Source: Deroplatys truncata (taxonomy: Eukaryota; Arthropoda; Insecta; Mantodea; Mantidae). From it: a DNA stretch of 64,000 nucleotides. How positions within the stretch are numbered: the first letter of the stretch is position 1; each line of letters begins with the position of its first letter. Positions 33,045-44,769 of this stretch are shown here, one piece after another. Where the stretch lies: assembly GCA_030765065.1 (NCBI GenBank), contig CM060976.1, positions 56,590,539 to 56,654,538 on the forward strand, given 5' to 3'. Under the pieces are notes generated by a model. It did not search any database and was not told the DNA's origin. It saw only the letters and a list, made by a program, of their open reading frames with translations. Position numbers and translations under genes: made by a program.

Positions 33045-33132
33045 AAATATCAACTTTTCATTTTTGAGTTTTGCTGTTCTCTCACAACACAACACAACAC
33101 CCCCACCCACACACACACCTCTTTCTAAAAAT
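33045..33132 (+). repeat. Dispersed repeat family X, copy 6, left part
   Basis: cttttcatttttgagttttg, then the CA-rich stretch and ctctttctaaaaat, equal to the late-middle part of the family unit. Interrupted by the hAT-like element and resumed at 34852. Confidence 0.75.
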
Positions 33133-34843
33133 TAGGGATGGAACCTCAATACTCTCGATACTCGGTGGTGTCGAAGTAGGTCTAACAATTTGAGATAAAC
33201 CTTAGATACTTTTTCGATACTTTAAATTGTTATTATTATTGAAAGTTTTGCGTTTAACTTTGTGCTAGATAAGAAATGAAAGGAGTCGAGATTTCACGCT
33301 ATTGCCTCGCACGTGTCCCCAAAGAGTTGCTTGACTGTAGTTCTTAATAGACCTCGACTGCGTTTCTTGTGGGTGAATCAAGCAACATTCCATAGACTCT
33401 TGTGTCTAAATGAAAGCATATAAAACAATGGGGGGAAGGAGGAAGGTATTTATGTAACATGCAGAGTGTAACGTTCTTGCAAGGCCAATTTAAGAGGTAG
33501 TCGATGCATAGAAGTCACAATTACTTAAAAAAAAAACTAGAAAAGTAAAATGCCAGGCCCATATGGAATGCATTGGAAATAAAGCATTTTCCCAGAGTAA
33601 TAATTATTTTGTACTACCAAATCTTAAAGGAATTGAACAAGGATTTAAAGCAACTTTAAATAAAAGTAACAATCCATACAGCCCCAAAGGTACTGAATAT
33701 ATTAACACTCAAATATAAAAGCAAAGATATGTTACAATTGAAGCAGATTCCATTTGAATTTGTCCTTCTCACACAACATTTGCCATTTTGAAATTAACTT
33801 TAACACGCGATAATACGATATAAACTCGCTTGCATGAGATATTACAAGAATATTACAAGAATTTAAAATTTTACTTACGTCAAAAGTACATGGTATAGAT
33901 AATTTAGACAAGGCCGAAAAGTGTGGAGACGGCCGCTCCCAGACACGAAGCTCAATAAAAGTCCTTCTTCGCTGGTCGTCGAGAACTGTCATACTCTTTT
34001 TTCTCTTGATGCATCGCTCGGAGTACGCACTGGGAAGATCGGGTGATGATGACGTGGAACCAACATAAGCGCTACCTCTACTGGCGGATATGACACAACC
34101 TGGCGAGCGCTGTAGAAACCTGGTGCAGCCGACTTCTGGTGTAAGGTAGGCTGCTGGCATAATAACAAGCAGGGGCCGAAAATTGTAGTTCATGATTACA
34201 AGTACATAGAAGAACTACGGCCATCTCTGCAAAACAGCCACTCGGTGAAAGAAGAGGCACAATTGGCTCAAGAGTTAACTGAGTTGTGAATGAAGCTGAT
34301 ATAGCTGACGCACTAAATCACGTTTCTGCAATAGCTGGCTTGGCGACTCACTCTCTGCCATTGCATTTACCTACCAAAACCTGTGAATCCAGCATAAACA
34401 AATCAGAACTTAAGACGTGAGATAATACAGCGCATGGAACTGTTTGTTCTTTCCTTCCATCTGTTTCTGTTTACACAAGTCAATCCCGGGTCATGAGCGT
34501 GGCTTACGGGTATGCCATACGACTAATTTTCATATGTATAGAAAATCATTTAAAAGAAAGTTTTTCTATCCATATTATTAGCCTTGACTAACATTATGGA
34601 ATACATACTCTGTGGCATTATCAAGATTGCCGGCAATTGGAGAACGTCAGACAGGAACAATTTGGAAATTAGCATCCAATATAAAATTGGTTACATGGCT
34701 TTATACACAGAAAACTACTAATAAGAACGTAATTCAGTGAACAAGCTAATCTTGACAATTTTGTATAAAGGAGCAACGAATATCGATGCTCAAAAATAAG
34801 TATCGATATCGAGTATCGAAATAGCAATGTCGTCCCATCACTA
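33133..34843. mobile_element. hAT-like element, 1711 bp, with exact 8-bp target duplication
   Basis: The same octamer ctaaaaat lies at 33125-33132 and 34844-34851. The element begins tagggatggaacctcaatac and, reverse-complemented, the other end begins tagtgatgggacgacattgc. Both then run into cgatactcg-type sequence, giving imperfect TIRs of about 10-40 bp. An 8-bp TSD with such TIRs is the hAT signature. No recognisable transposase was found inside; the 153-aa - strand frame at 33732-34193 matches nothing I know. So it is probably non-autonomous. Confidence 0.85.
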
Positions 34844-34851
34844 CTAAAAAT

Positions 34852-34985
34852 GCTTATTTTCGGATTCAGGGTACCTCAAAATGTATATTTTCAGTGAAAT
34901 CTTGGCATCAAATTTTTGGGGGGAATGCAATATTTCCTCTAACTATAGGTAAGTAGTAGAGAAAGTAAAAACAGATGTTTTGGTC
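34852..34985 (+). repeat. Dispersed repeat family X, copy 6, right part
   Basis: gcttattttcggattcaggg through cagtgaaatcttggcatcaa to ctataggtaagtagtagaga; the 3' end of the unit cut by the hAT element. Confidence 0.78.
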
Positions 34986-35034
34986 CACGTTAGGCTATTC
35001 ACGATAATTACATTTGTTTCTAAAATGATTTAAA

Positions 35035-35620
35035 ATTAAGCAATTAGTGCTAAGTTACAACTCGCAGAAACAACACTGAAATATTTCTAAGGAAATGGGA
35101 AAAGAGGTATGGGTTAAAGGGGGATAACTCTCGCACTGCGACCTGCAGAGATCTGTTGCGGCTACTACCCCCCAGGGAGGGATGAAGTGAAGGAACCATA
35201 GGAGGCTATAGGCAGTTAGGTAACAGAGACGCGCGGAAGTCCCTAACATTTCCAAGCCCGCAGACCCATTCCACTGCTGGAGCCGCCGAGAGAAAACGAC
35301 AACCACCCACCAATCAAGCAGCCCTCTGATATCCACGGGGAATACTCTTTCCATTGAGTATGCATCCGCAACATATGTCCGGCACCGCCATACACCACGA
35401 AACCTAGAAGCACATCTGAAAGATGAAAAGCAAACGGAATGAAAGGGAAATGATGGAAACGAAATAGTGTTAGAGAAGAAACTACCCTAACATACGCCCG
35501 GCGACTCCAGGGAAATCACGATAAACGCATGGGTTGGAGTGGGTGGATGCAGGGGATCGAACCTGGGAGCTCGCGAATGCGAGTTGCACACGTCCACGGC
35601 GCCAAATGAAAAGGGGATTC
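35035..35620 (-). repeat. SINE-like / tRNA-related repeat
   Basis: - strand: a good box B (ggttcgatcccctg, about 35550-35564) is preceded by gtggacgtgtgcaactcgca and agctccca. The body downstream is moderately GC-rich and reaches to about 35040, ending near a 99-aa frame. The box A is poor. It could be a composite of a SINE head and another repeat. Confidence 0.45.
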
Positions 35621-35814
35621 CAAAACCTTCATGTTCTTCACATGGCGCTTATTCTTTTGAAAATATACAGATACAACGTAGGATATTTTGAAAATACCTA
35701 ACGCTACGAAGAAAATTATTTGACACATATTATTTATTGTAATCAACCCTAAATCTTCCCTGTCATGTGTTTGTTTAACCCAATGGTTTCCCAGGTTCAC
35801 ACTATTCGTTAAAA

Positions 35815-36072
35815 TTCAAGATATACATTATATTCATGTCAGAATCTCAAACATATGATCTTTTAAATAAAGTCGTTAGTCATTTTTGAGAAAACAAAAA
35901 TAATGAAAATTGTTCATCTAAAAGGTAGTTTGGGGTGGAGGAATTTGTTGTAAATGTTGCTGTTTATACAGTTACCTCTCTTCCTAAAAGTGCCTGGATT
36001 CAAGGGACCTCGAAATATGCGTATTAGGCGAAATCTCGATACCGAAGTTTTGCGTGGAACACCACACGATAC
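35815..36072 (+). repeat. Dispersed repeat family X, copy 7 (interrupted)
   Basis: From aattcaagatatacattata via gtcatttttgagaaaacaaa and ggtagtttggggtggaggaa to gcgaaatctcgataccgaag. It stops exactly where the next transposon begins (36073). Confidence 0.75.
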
Positions 36073-36074
36073 TA

Positions 36075-37859
36075 CAGGGTGAATCACCTAAAACTTGCAT
36101 CGCAAGTATTTCGGAAATGAAAAGTGCTATTGATGTGCAGTTTTCAAAGCATTGATTGGTAGTCAGAGGCTCGTACATTTAGCCTATAAACAGATTTTAA
36201 TAATACCGAGAAAGTGTATTTTTTGAGCAAACATATAATTTTTAAATGGAATAATGCCTAGTTACATCAACAGAATAAGAATAGGGTAAATTAGAATGTC
36301 AAAGGCGTTTGTTGCAAAATTCTAGTGGTTTACGAGAAATCTTATTTTGAAACTTTTACGCATCGACACTTGTACAGCCTGTGGTAGCACAAACTAAAGA
36401 AAAACAAAAGGGAATTACAATACTTCTGTGGATTTTTACAAGTAAAGAGAACATAGTCCTTCAACGGTGTTCAAAATGACCACCGGCAGCTTCAATACAC
36501 GCTTCCAATCTGCTATGGAAAGACTGCTGCATCGTTCTAGCATTTCAGATGAAATTTCAGAGCAGGCAGCAGTAATACGCCGTTTCATATCGTCTGGTGT
36601 AATTGGTACACATCCTTGTAGACAATGTCTTTCAGCCTTCCCCACAGAAAAATGTCTAAAGGGGTCAGATCCGGTGAACGGACCGGCCAAGGTACAGGAC
36701 CTCTTCGTCCAATCCAACGATTTGGAAACATTCCGTTAAGACAAGTGTAGTACTTCGTGCACTATAGGCTGGACAGCCATCATGTTGATATCACAGGTTC
36801 CTCCTAGTCTGCAAAGGAACGTATTCTAGCATCTGTGGCAGATGGTCTTTCAGGAGGCTGCGATACTTGTGTGAATTCATTGTTCCTTCTATGAACAAAG
36901 CGCCTATGAGGAGCTGATGGTTCACTATCCTACACCACACGTTTAAACTCCATGGACGCTGACGTTCCACCCGACGAAGCCAACGGGGAGAGTATCATGT
37001 CTTAATGCCCATGTACAAAGTTAACACGATTCTCAAAATCGTTTCCATGCACCTCTTGATGGAGAGAGATGTGATAGAGATGGAACCTATGTCGATGGAG
37101 AATACGCAGTACACTTGCCCGACTTATGCCAGTTCCACGTGCGATTATCGGGATTTAATTTGCGGATCTGCTGCAACGGCAGCAAAACATTAATTTCTGC
37201 ATCTTCTCCAGCCACTTGCTTGTTTCCGTTACGTTTTCTAGGTGTTACAGTGCCACTTTCAGTAATTGGTTGAAGAGGTTGATAAATAATTGCCGAGATG
37301 GTTGACGTCTATTGGGATACGTTTCCGAATACACCGTACAGGAACGAACTGCATTCTTCCTACACTCTCCATACACCATGAGCATGTCGGCTTTTTCTGC
37401 ATTAGTAAACCCCGTCTTCCACTCACGACTTAGACACTGCTTGAACTGTCACAAACCAACTGACCAAAAGACGCAATGCAACCAATTAACAGAAAACACA
37501 ATGCAAACAAACATAACAACATCGTACCTAGCAACTAAACAGGTTGAATGGGACAAACAATTGTCGGGGTGGAAACTTTTCAAAATACGATTTCTCGTAA
37601 ACCACTTGCACTAGAATCCTGCAACAAAGACCATTGACATTCTAATTTACCCTACCTTTATTCTGTTGATGTAACTAGGCATTGTTCAATTTAAAATTGT
37701 ATGTTTGCTCAAAAAATACATTTTCTCAGTATTATTAAAATCTGTTTATAGGCTAAATGTACGAGCCCCTGTCTGCCAAGCAATGCTGTGAAACTGCACA
37801 TCAATAGCACTTTCTATTTCCGAAATATTTGCGGTGCAAGTTTTAGGTGATTCACTCTG
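36075..37859 (-). mobile_element. Tc1/mariner-superfamily element with ~280-bp TIRs
   Basis: 36075-36355 and 37575-37859 are long, highly similar inverted repeats starting cagggtgaatcacctaaaac / cagagtgaatcacctaaaac, with TA outside each end. The ~1.79-kb element carries a - strand transposase. Confidence 0.9.
36436..37480 (-). pseudogene. Tc1/mariner-superfamily transposase, frameshifted
   Basis: - strand pieces: NAEKADMLMVYGECRKNAVR (37400), YPNRRQPSRQLFINLFNQL, ARGTGISRASVLRILHRH (HTH, near 37130), HEVHGNDFENRV-like, then W-x-G-R-x-G-P-V-x-W-P-x-R-S-P-D-L-T-P region and PITPDDMKRRITAACSEISS (36436-36717). It belongs to the same broad insect group as the element at 8369-9705. Multiple indels disable it. 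Confidence 0.8.
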
Positions 37860-37861
37860 TA

Positions 37862-38606
37862 CATTTACCAGGAATGGAAACTGAGAGAGGCAATTCTTGC
37901 ACCAAACGAGTAAAACCTAACCGGTATCAGAGTGCAGTTTTGATACCTGGTAGATGTAGCATTACCTTTGAAATGAGAAATATAGTTACGGCCCAAATAA
38001 TATGATAGCTAAGTTTGGGTATTACCCAGTAAGATGAGGTTCATGGTTTTTCTTTTGTTTTATATATACACTTATTTATTTGAACTACCAGCACGTTCAT
38101 AAATTACCCGAAATAAACATCACGCCCATTGTATTTCACTGACAGAAAACAGGAAACTAATGTGGTTATGGGAGTGTTATGAGTAATTGCGCCCATGAAA
38201 GGTAAATATATTTTACATTACACAGAAATTCTGCATAGCATATCTGATGACATGATGCGACACATGCAAACATCGACATTACCCATGTACCTAAAAAATA
38301 TACAGGAGTTATTGGGCATGTTTTTACATTTAAAATTATATCTATTTTAATTCACATTCAATATATTCCTAAATGAACTTAAGCACGGAGTGCATAGGAG
38401 TGCATAAAGTTCTATTTTTCGTACTGTTTTTGGTTCGAAAACGAGTAAACTTGAGCTTAGTATGGAATAAATCTCGCAGCCCGTAATGAAGTGTCGTTTC
38501 TTTGATCTTAGCAAAGTTTCAAGCAGGGTTAACTGTAAACAGACGGAGGCTAGGGGAATAGGCTCTTTAATCCAGTTTTTAGGAATAAGCATTCCACCTA
38601 AATTAA
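37862..38606. other. Unassigned non-coding sequence
   Basis: Nothing recognised between two transposons. Confidence 0.35.
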
Positions 38607-38608
38607 TA

Positions 38609-39929
38609 CAGGTGTATCTTTATTGGTGTCATATATTTGGGGGACGTGTTCCTGACATCAAAATAGTAAAAAAAGGTTCATATGAACATGGGTCTGAAAT
38701 TCATTTATTTCAGAGTTGCAACACAAAATCGAAAGTTACAAAAATTGCTCGAAGTGGCTTCCTCTTGCTTCGATGCATGCAGTAAGCCTGCGTTCCATGC
38801 TCTAGCGTACTCTGTTGAAAATTCCTGGCGTTTCGTATTTGGTCAAATCCAGTTTGGATACGTTCTCTCAAAATGTCAACATCAGGTACAGGAGTCGCAT
38901 AAAACAAGGACTCCAAATGTCTCCAGACGAAGAAATCCATTGGATTCAAATCAGGCGATCGAGAGGCCATGCAATGTGTCTCCTCGACCAATCCATGTTT
39001 GTGGAAATCGATCATTCAAAAACTTACGAACTATCATACTAAAATGAGCTGGAGCACCATCGTGTAAAACCACATTCGTTGGATGATGTCCAGAGGCACA
39101 TTATCATTAAGTGATGCAACTCATTTCTGAGAAACTGGAGATAGGTTTTCCATTCAGAACGCGGAGGGAAGAAGTAGGGACCAATAAGGTGATCATGAAT
39201 GATTCCACTCCAAACGTTGAGAGAGAACCTCTGTTGATGGTTGTCCTGTCGTACTTCATTAGGATTTTCAAATGCCCAGTTATGAGTGTTATGAAAATTG
39301 AAGATGCCGTCGCGAGTAAAACCAGCCTCATCCGTGAATAAGACACAGGCTAGGAAATTGATGAATACAGCACACTGCTGTAACATGCGTTGACAGAAAC
39401 GTCTTCTTGGCTCAAAGTCCGCTTCATTTAATCTTTGCACACGTTGAAGGTGATACGGGTGCAGAAGATTTTCGATTTTCATGCAGAGTTCTCCAGATAG
39501 TCATATGACTAACTCTTTCCCTTACAGCCATACGTCTTGTGCTTTGTGATGGGTCTGCATCCACAGCACGAAGAACTCGTTCTTCAAGCTCAATGCCTCG
39601 TACCGCTCTTGGTCTCCCAACATCCCTAGTACTTCTCTCAAATGCGCCATTCTCTCTCAAGCGTTGGTGAATTCGTGAGAATGTTCTTGCACACGGTAAC
39701 GGCCTGTCAGGGTATCTTTCTGCATAAAGTTCATGTGCTCGTGCTGCATTGCCGTCAGCACAGCCATACGTGTAATACATATCCATCTGTTCACTCTTGG
39801 AATACATATTCTTTGACCTATAACAACGAAACGATTAATTTTCAGACCCATATACATATGAACGTTTTTTACTGTTTTGATGTCAGGAACACTCCCCCAA
39901 ATATATGAAACCAATAAAGATACTTCCTG
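38609..39929 (-). mobile_element. Tc1/mariner-superfamily element, ~1.32 kb
   Basis: TIRs of about 100 bp: left caggtgtatctttattggtg, reverse-complemented right caggaagtatctttattggt; both continue tcatatatttgggggac/gagtg and cctgacatcaaaa(t/c)agt. TA at both borders (38607-38608; 39930-39931). Confidence 0.9.
38710..39807 (-). pseudogene. Tc1/mariner-superfamily transposase, three open pieces
   Basis: - strand: 39424-39807 MYSKSEQMDMYYTYGCADGN, ARAHELYAERYPDRPLPCAR, RTFSRIHQRLRENGAFE and EERVLRAVDADPSQSTRRMA (DNA-binding domain); 39039-39482 with LHPYHLQRVQRLNEADFEPR, CVLFTDEAGFTRDGIFNFHN (first catalytic Asp) and NVWSGIIHDHLIGPYFFPPR; 38710-39015 with SRSPDLNPMDFFVWRHLESL (third Asp). Only about two frameshifts separate the pieces and the overall protein is complete, so it died recently. 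Confidence 0.87.
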
Positions 39930-40012
39930 TATACATCTGTGGGTAATAATATCCAAATGTAAATTAACCAGTAACATTCTTCAGCGGTTAATATCTTAAA
40001 CAGTGCCTTTTC

Positions 40013-40140
40013 ATGTTATCTGTGAATTAAGCTGTGAACATATGGCACGCTCTATTACCTGCAAGTACCGATAACAGCGGAACTGTGTAAATCTCTGCAT
40101 CCGCTTGTCCCGGTCAAGACATCAATTCTCTTTTATTATT
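40013..40140 (+). repeat. Direct repeat, left copy
   Basis: Contains gaattaagctgtgaacatat, tattacctgcaagtaccgat, aacagcggaactgtgtaaat and atccgcttgtcccggt; matched at 41550-41700. Nature unknown, perhaps ends of a dead DNA element or LTR scraps. Confidence 0.5.
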
Positions 40141-41549
40141 TTTAGTAGTGTGTAATACCGTTATCATACATATGGCACCACAGGCCGAGTTTTATTATCT
40201 ACCAGAAGTAAGCGGCGAAATAAAAATTATAATATTAAGAACAATTTATTTAGTTTTCCGTAAAAGAGTTCTATTTTAATTTGGTTTAATCATGATGTAT
40301 CAATTTTAGAACGACTAAATAAGCAGAAGGAAAATAAATTTCCAAGACACAAAAAATACAATAACCTGTCCAGTGTAGAAATAGATCTTTACAAAGTCCT
40401 GAAAATTGGCATGCATTCTAGAGCTTGTTTTCATCGCTGATTTTGCTAACTTTTACTGCGTTCCTTGTAGGTTTTGTTCCATTATCCGGTACATGCATCT
40501 GCTGAATTAAATTAATCTTTCTTTTTTTAAGTACATGCGTAATTACGTATAATTAAATAGTCTTATTTCAGATGCTCTTCTACAGGAAACTTATGCTAAC
40601 GAAAGTTCAAGCTTCTGTTCAGTAATTAATGTTTAATTTCACTGCCTTTTCATCGTAAAATATTAAAATGTCTTTGTTTTGCTTTTAAAGTGTGATGGAA
40701 GGAGTAGATGATATTCACAATGTGTTCCTTTTAGATGTTCCTCTAATGAATTTCACATTTCTCTGGTTATCGTTTTAAGCTAGCATTTTGTAAAGCAATT
40801 ATCTCTTCTCTATCAGTCTGAGAAACAAAGCGCTCTGCTCAAGTATTAAATAATTACGTTCTTCCATCTGCATGAAGGTTTGGTGTCAGTGCGTCCGATA
40901 ATCACAGTACACTGCTTGTCTGAATTTTCAAAGTGATCGAAGAATTTACTTTGTTATTTATTTGAATGTTTTCTTTTACTTTCTTAAGTTTAGTGGAAGA
41001 TTGAGATAAATTCGACATGGTGATTTCACCACAAAGTATACCTTTTAAGTTGTTCGGAACCATTCCTTACATCATGTTTGTGTGTGTGCGTGCGCGCAGC
41101 AGAAATCTAAAACGAAACATCGGAACAAATCTCCACCTGGAACAATTTTCTTTGTTTTTTACTTTTTCATAATGTATACAAATTTTGATCAAAATCATTT
41201 GGAATATTATGTACCTTCAGTTCTATGAAGGCAGCCCTTAAAGTTCTTTTTCTTTCATTGAACCTTGCACAACTGAAAAAACCATAAGAGGTTAAATACT
41301 TAACGCATGAGATTGCAGAACTCATTAGAGTATAAATTAATTTGACTAGTGGCAGTAACCATTTCCTAAATATTCACTATTCACAGAACTCTTAGTTGTG
41401 CTGTCATTATTGCGTTACAGAGTCTTTTCATTTTCTCTCTCTCTCCCTCATTTTCTTTCCCTCTTTCCTATATTTTTGTCTTTACCTCTCCCTCTCTCAT
41501 TTTCTACTCTTCCTCACCAGAAGCCTCTTCAATCGTTGACGATCTAACC

Positions 41550-41700
41550 CATTCCTTTTTCATCACTTCCCATGAATTAAGTTGTAAATGATGGCATGCA
41601 CTGTTACCTGAGAGCACCGATAACAGCGGAACTGCGTAGGTAAAATACTCTTATCCGCTTCTTCCGGTTGTAAACCTACTCATACTATCGAGACATCTCG
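41550..41700 (+). repeat. Direct repeat, right copy
   Basis: gaattaagttgtaaatgatg, gttacctgagagcaccgata, acagcggaactgcgtagg and atccgcttcttccggtt, the partner of 40013-40140 about 1.5 kb upstream. Confidence 0.5.
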
Positions 41701-41769
41701 ATTCCCAACTTTTATTATCTTCCATAGCTAAGCGCCAGAGTATATATATGTGTGTGTATGTATGTACAC

Positions 41770-43135
41770 AGCCGTTTGTGAAAATTGCAACACCGAGAAG
41801 GAAACGCATGAATTCAATGAATTTAATACCACAGGTTAGGTACATGACAAGTAACAAATGATACACGTTTCAAATCTGTACATGACCTTTGAGCCCTAAT
41901 ATTCAGTATTTGGTGTGGCCTCCATACGCTGTAAGTAGAACTTCTATACGCCGTGGCATTGAATCAAAAAGGTACTGAATAATTTCCTGAGGGATTTCCC
42001 TCCACGCAGTTTGTATTTGAACCCACAAATCCGTGACACTGGTTACTGGAGGACCGTGACGCACCAGGTGCCGACCAACCATATCCCAGACATGTTCGAT
42101 GGGCGACATGTCAGGCGAACGTGCAGGCCAGGGAAGTAATGGTACCCGTCGCTCTTCGAAGAAGCCTTGTACATTCCTCGCAATATGTGGTCGGGCATTG
42201 TCCTGTTGAAATGTGGTCTGTGGAGATGCCTGAAGCAGGGGGAGTATCTTGGCTCTACAACCACCGTTAAATACCGGTTGCTGTTCAAAGTGGCCTCAAT
42301 TCGTAGGAGGCAAGATCGGTTGTTATAATCAATGGCGCCCCAAACCATCACACCTGGTGTTTGTCCGTTATGCCACTCAACAATGCAGCCGTCCAGGTTG
42401 CGCTCACCACGGTACTGCCGGACACATATGCAGCTACCACTAGAGGACACGTTGAAGCGGGACTCGTTCGAAAAGACTACATTTTATCACTCAGCACCCC
42501 AGTGACGGTGTTCACGTGCCCATTGCAGTCGGAGGAGCTTGTGTTTCTGGACAATGGAAGCCGATGTAATGTCATGCATGCAACCAGTCCAACCTGCAGC
42601 AGACGGCGACGAACCGTTGATGCAGACAAGTTCACACCTGTTGCAGTGCTCCAGCGTCGAGCCAACACTGTGGATGAAGCTGTACGGTCCGTTATGGCCA
42701 TGGGAAGAAGATGACAGTCATCCCGTGTTGTGGTCATGTTCCGTGGTCTAGCGCCGGCTCTTCGCTGCGTACGACCTTCACCTCATCAATACACGCATCA
42801 CTGTCATAGCAGCATGCCCTGTACGAGTCGAAATGTCACGGTATGACAAACCTGCTTCCCGGAGACCGACCATTCTTCTCGGTTTGAACTCACTCACATA
42901 CCGATATGGCTTCCTTTGACGTCGACGAGGCACCTTGTTCCCAACTTGTTTGACAGTTCTGTATTGACTATACTGGGCACAACACTGACCTTGTCGGACC
43001 GACACGAGAGGGCTCTGCTCGGCCTACGTGTACCCCATCTCTCTGCAAACCTAACCAGTTATTGCTTGCACAGTCTTCTACAATTCCACCAAGTTTGGAA
43101 TTATTCGGGAAATACTTTCTTGGTGTTGGAGTTTT

Positions 43136-43138
<3 letters not shown>
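41770..43138 (-). mobile_element. Tc1-like element
   Basis: Left end gtttgtgaaaattgcaacac then cgagaagg; reverse complement of the right end gtgtgaaaaaaactccaaca then ccaagaaag. The TIRs are short (~30 bp) and diverged. The right end runs into a CA microsatellite. The transposase lies on the - strand. Confidence 0.85.
41903..43005 (-). pseudogene. Tc1-like transposase (DD34E type), frameshifted
   Basis: - strand, in order: 42778-43005 VPRRRQRKPYRYVSEF, RMVGLREAGLSYRDISTRTG and AAMTVMRV (HTH); 42477-42737 RDDCHLLPMAITDRTASSTV, LARRWSTATGVNLSASTVRR and RLLQVGLVA; 42043-42450 with S-S-S-G-S-C-I-C-V-R, RGERNLDGCIVEWHNGQTPG and VMVWGAIDYNNRSCLLRIEA; 41903-42109 MSPIEHVWDMVGRHLVRHGP (the E of DDE) to RIEVLLTAYGGHTKY. 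Small indels and missense changes only; the family has many near-identical relatives in insects. Confidence 0.9.
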
Positions 43139-43188
<50 letters not shown>

Positions 43189-43190
43189 CT
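43139..43190. repeat. (CA)n microsatellite
   Basis: About 21 CA units at the right border of the Tc1 element. Confidence 0.95.
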
Positions 43191-43354
43191 TTTCGGTGTG
43201 TTAGTACATGTTAAAATACGGAGGAGGGTTGGTATTGTTTGCCATTGTATGCTTTGTTTGGCTATTACCTCGTTGGTAGATATAGATGGCTTTGTTTTGC
43301 ACACACACATATAAAACGAACAATTAGTTTACTGTCATAGTGTTTTAATGCGCT

Positions 43355-43840
43355 TGTTACTTTCTCTATCAGTAAAGTAGCTAGAAGAAGTATTGCACTC
43401 CACTCAAAAATTTGATACCGAGATTTCACCGGAAATACATGTTTTTGAGTTCCTATTACTAAAAGAAAAGCATTTTTGGAAAAAGGTCTGTGTTTGTTTC
43501 TGTGAACGTCATAACTGAAAAAGAAAAGTGGATAATTACCAAACTTGATATTTAAGTTCAGTATCTTTCAAAGATGCGACACGAAGATTTTGGAGAACCT
43601 CCTCCCCCCTTCACTCCGAACAATCCTTTACATGGAATATTTTTCGACATTTTTTAGTTTCTCAAAAAGGCCTCTAATAATTTTGATTAAAATACCGCTT
43701 ATTAAAAGCATTTACATTATATGTAAGGTGTATGTTGAATTTTCTGGGAATAACCTATGAAATTCTCTTCATTCGGAAGGAATCATCTTGTACAACTGGT
43801 ATACCTTAAGCGATAAATGAAAATGCTCGTATACATAATT
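43355..43840 (-). repeat. Dispersed repeat family X, copy 8
   Basis: - strand copy: the 3' end gatagagaaagtaac at 43360 reaches through caccggaaatacatgttttt, aagatgcgacacgaagattt and tgggaataacctatgaaatt to about 43840. The 5' third is missing. Confidence 0.8.
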
Positions 43841-44765
43841 CGGCATCCTAGTTCGTTTTGCGTATTACTTTACACCTTGACCGGAGGTTACAATTTTTCT
43901 TTAATATATATAATAGAAAGAGAGGCAGCAGGTGGAGGATGAGAAAAGAAGAAGAATAAAGGCGTGTTGGAATAAAATAACACAAAAGATTCAACATAAA
44001 CTGTGGAGAAACTAGAATATCTAAACATCGTAATATGTTCGTCGACTGCATAGATATTAATTTATTGCACACTATAGAAACTTATTACTTATAGTAAATA
44101 AAGTATATATATATGTTGAATTTTTTGTGTTCTTATACAGAAGTAGGAGAAGGAGTGTTATATCGTTTATGAGCGGTTTTATTTAGTTGCCAATGAAATA
44201 GAATATATGGTCTGTAGGTGTGGCATTTTGTTTCTTCTGATTACACCTTTATAATGCTTTAAGGCTGAGATTCATACCTGTGTACCACATTGCCTCAATG
44301 TGTTTAGATATTGTTTATTGTGATCCCTGCTTAAATTACGAACAGAAATCAGGAATAACCATAAATACGAAACACCGTACACTTGCCTCATTCCCCTAGA
44401 TGGCAATAATGTTATTTTCTTGTAAAGTTTCCCACCTTTAACTGGCGAATAGTAGTTTATATCCATCCCTTATCACGTCTTTTTTATGACAGATATGAAA
44501 CAAATCCCAAGAAATAAACACGAACCAACAAGCAATGCAATATTCGGTGTGCAATGGAAGGATCAGAAATAACCTATCTTTATGAATTCTACTCTCATTT
44601 ATGTAAACAAATAGAAAGCTAGCCCAATGTAACATGATGCTTATGTCAAACGTTTCTTCTGAGGTAAATATGGAAACAATCTAGAATTACTGTCGCAAGT
44701 GGATATGTTGATGTATTTGTTGATTTCAATAGTATCTTTTGACCATAAACGTTTAGATATAACAA
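43841..44765. other. Unassigned non-coding sequence
   Basis: AT-rich, short (TA)n at 44105-44114; no gene or named repeat recognised. Confidence 0.35.
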
Positions 44766-44769
44766 TAAA

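Larger units (their letters stand above)
39932..41765. other. Unassigned, contains a direct repeat pair and CT-rich tract
   Basis: Two direct, diverged copies of a ~130-bp block lie at 40013-40140 and 41550-41700, sharing accgataacagcggaactg and atccgctt. A CT-rich stretch is at 41434-41510. No genes. Confidence 0.5.

Noticed and set aside
33732..34193. 153-aa - strand frame inside the hAT-like element as a transposase
   Set aside because: No hAT zinc finger, catalytic or dimerisation motif; left as unexplained in the findings.
42916..43314. Thr-His repeat protein
   Set aside because: Product of the (CA)n microsatellite next to a Tc1 element.
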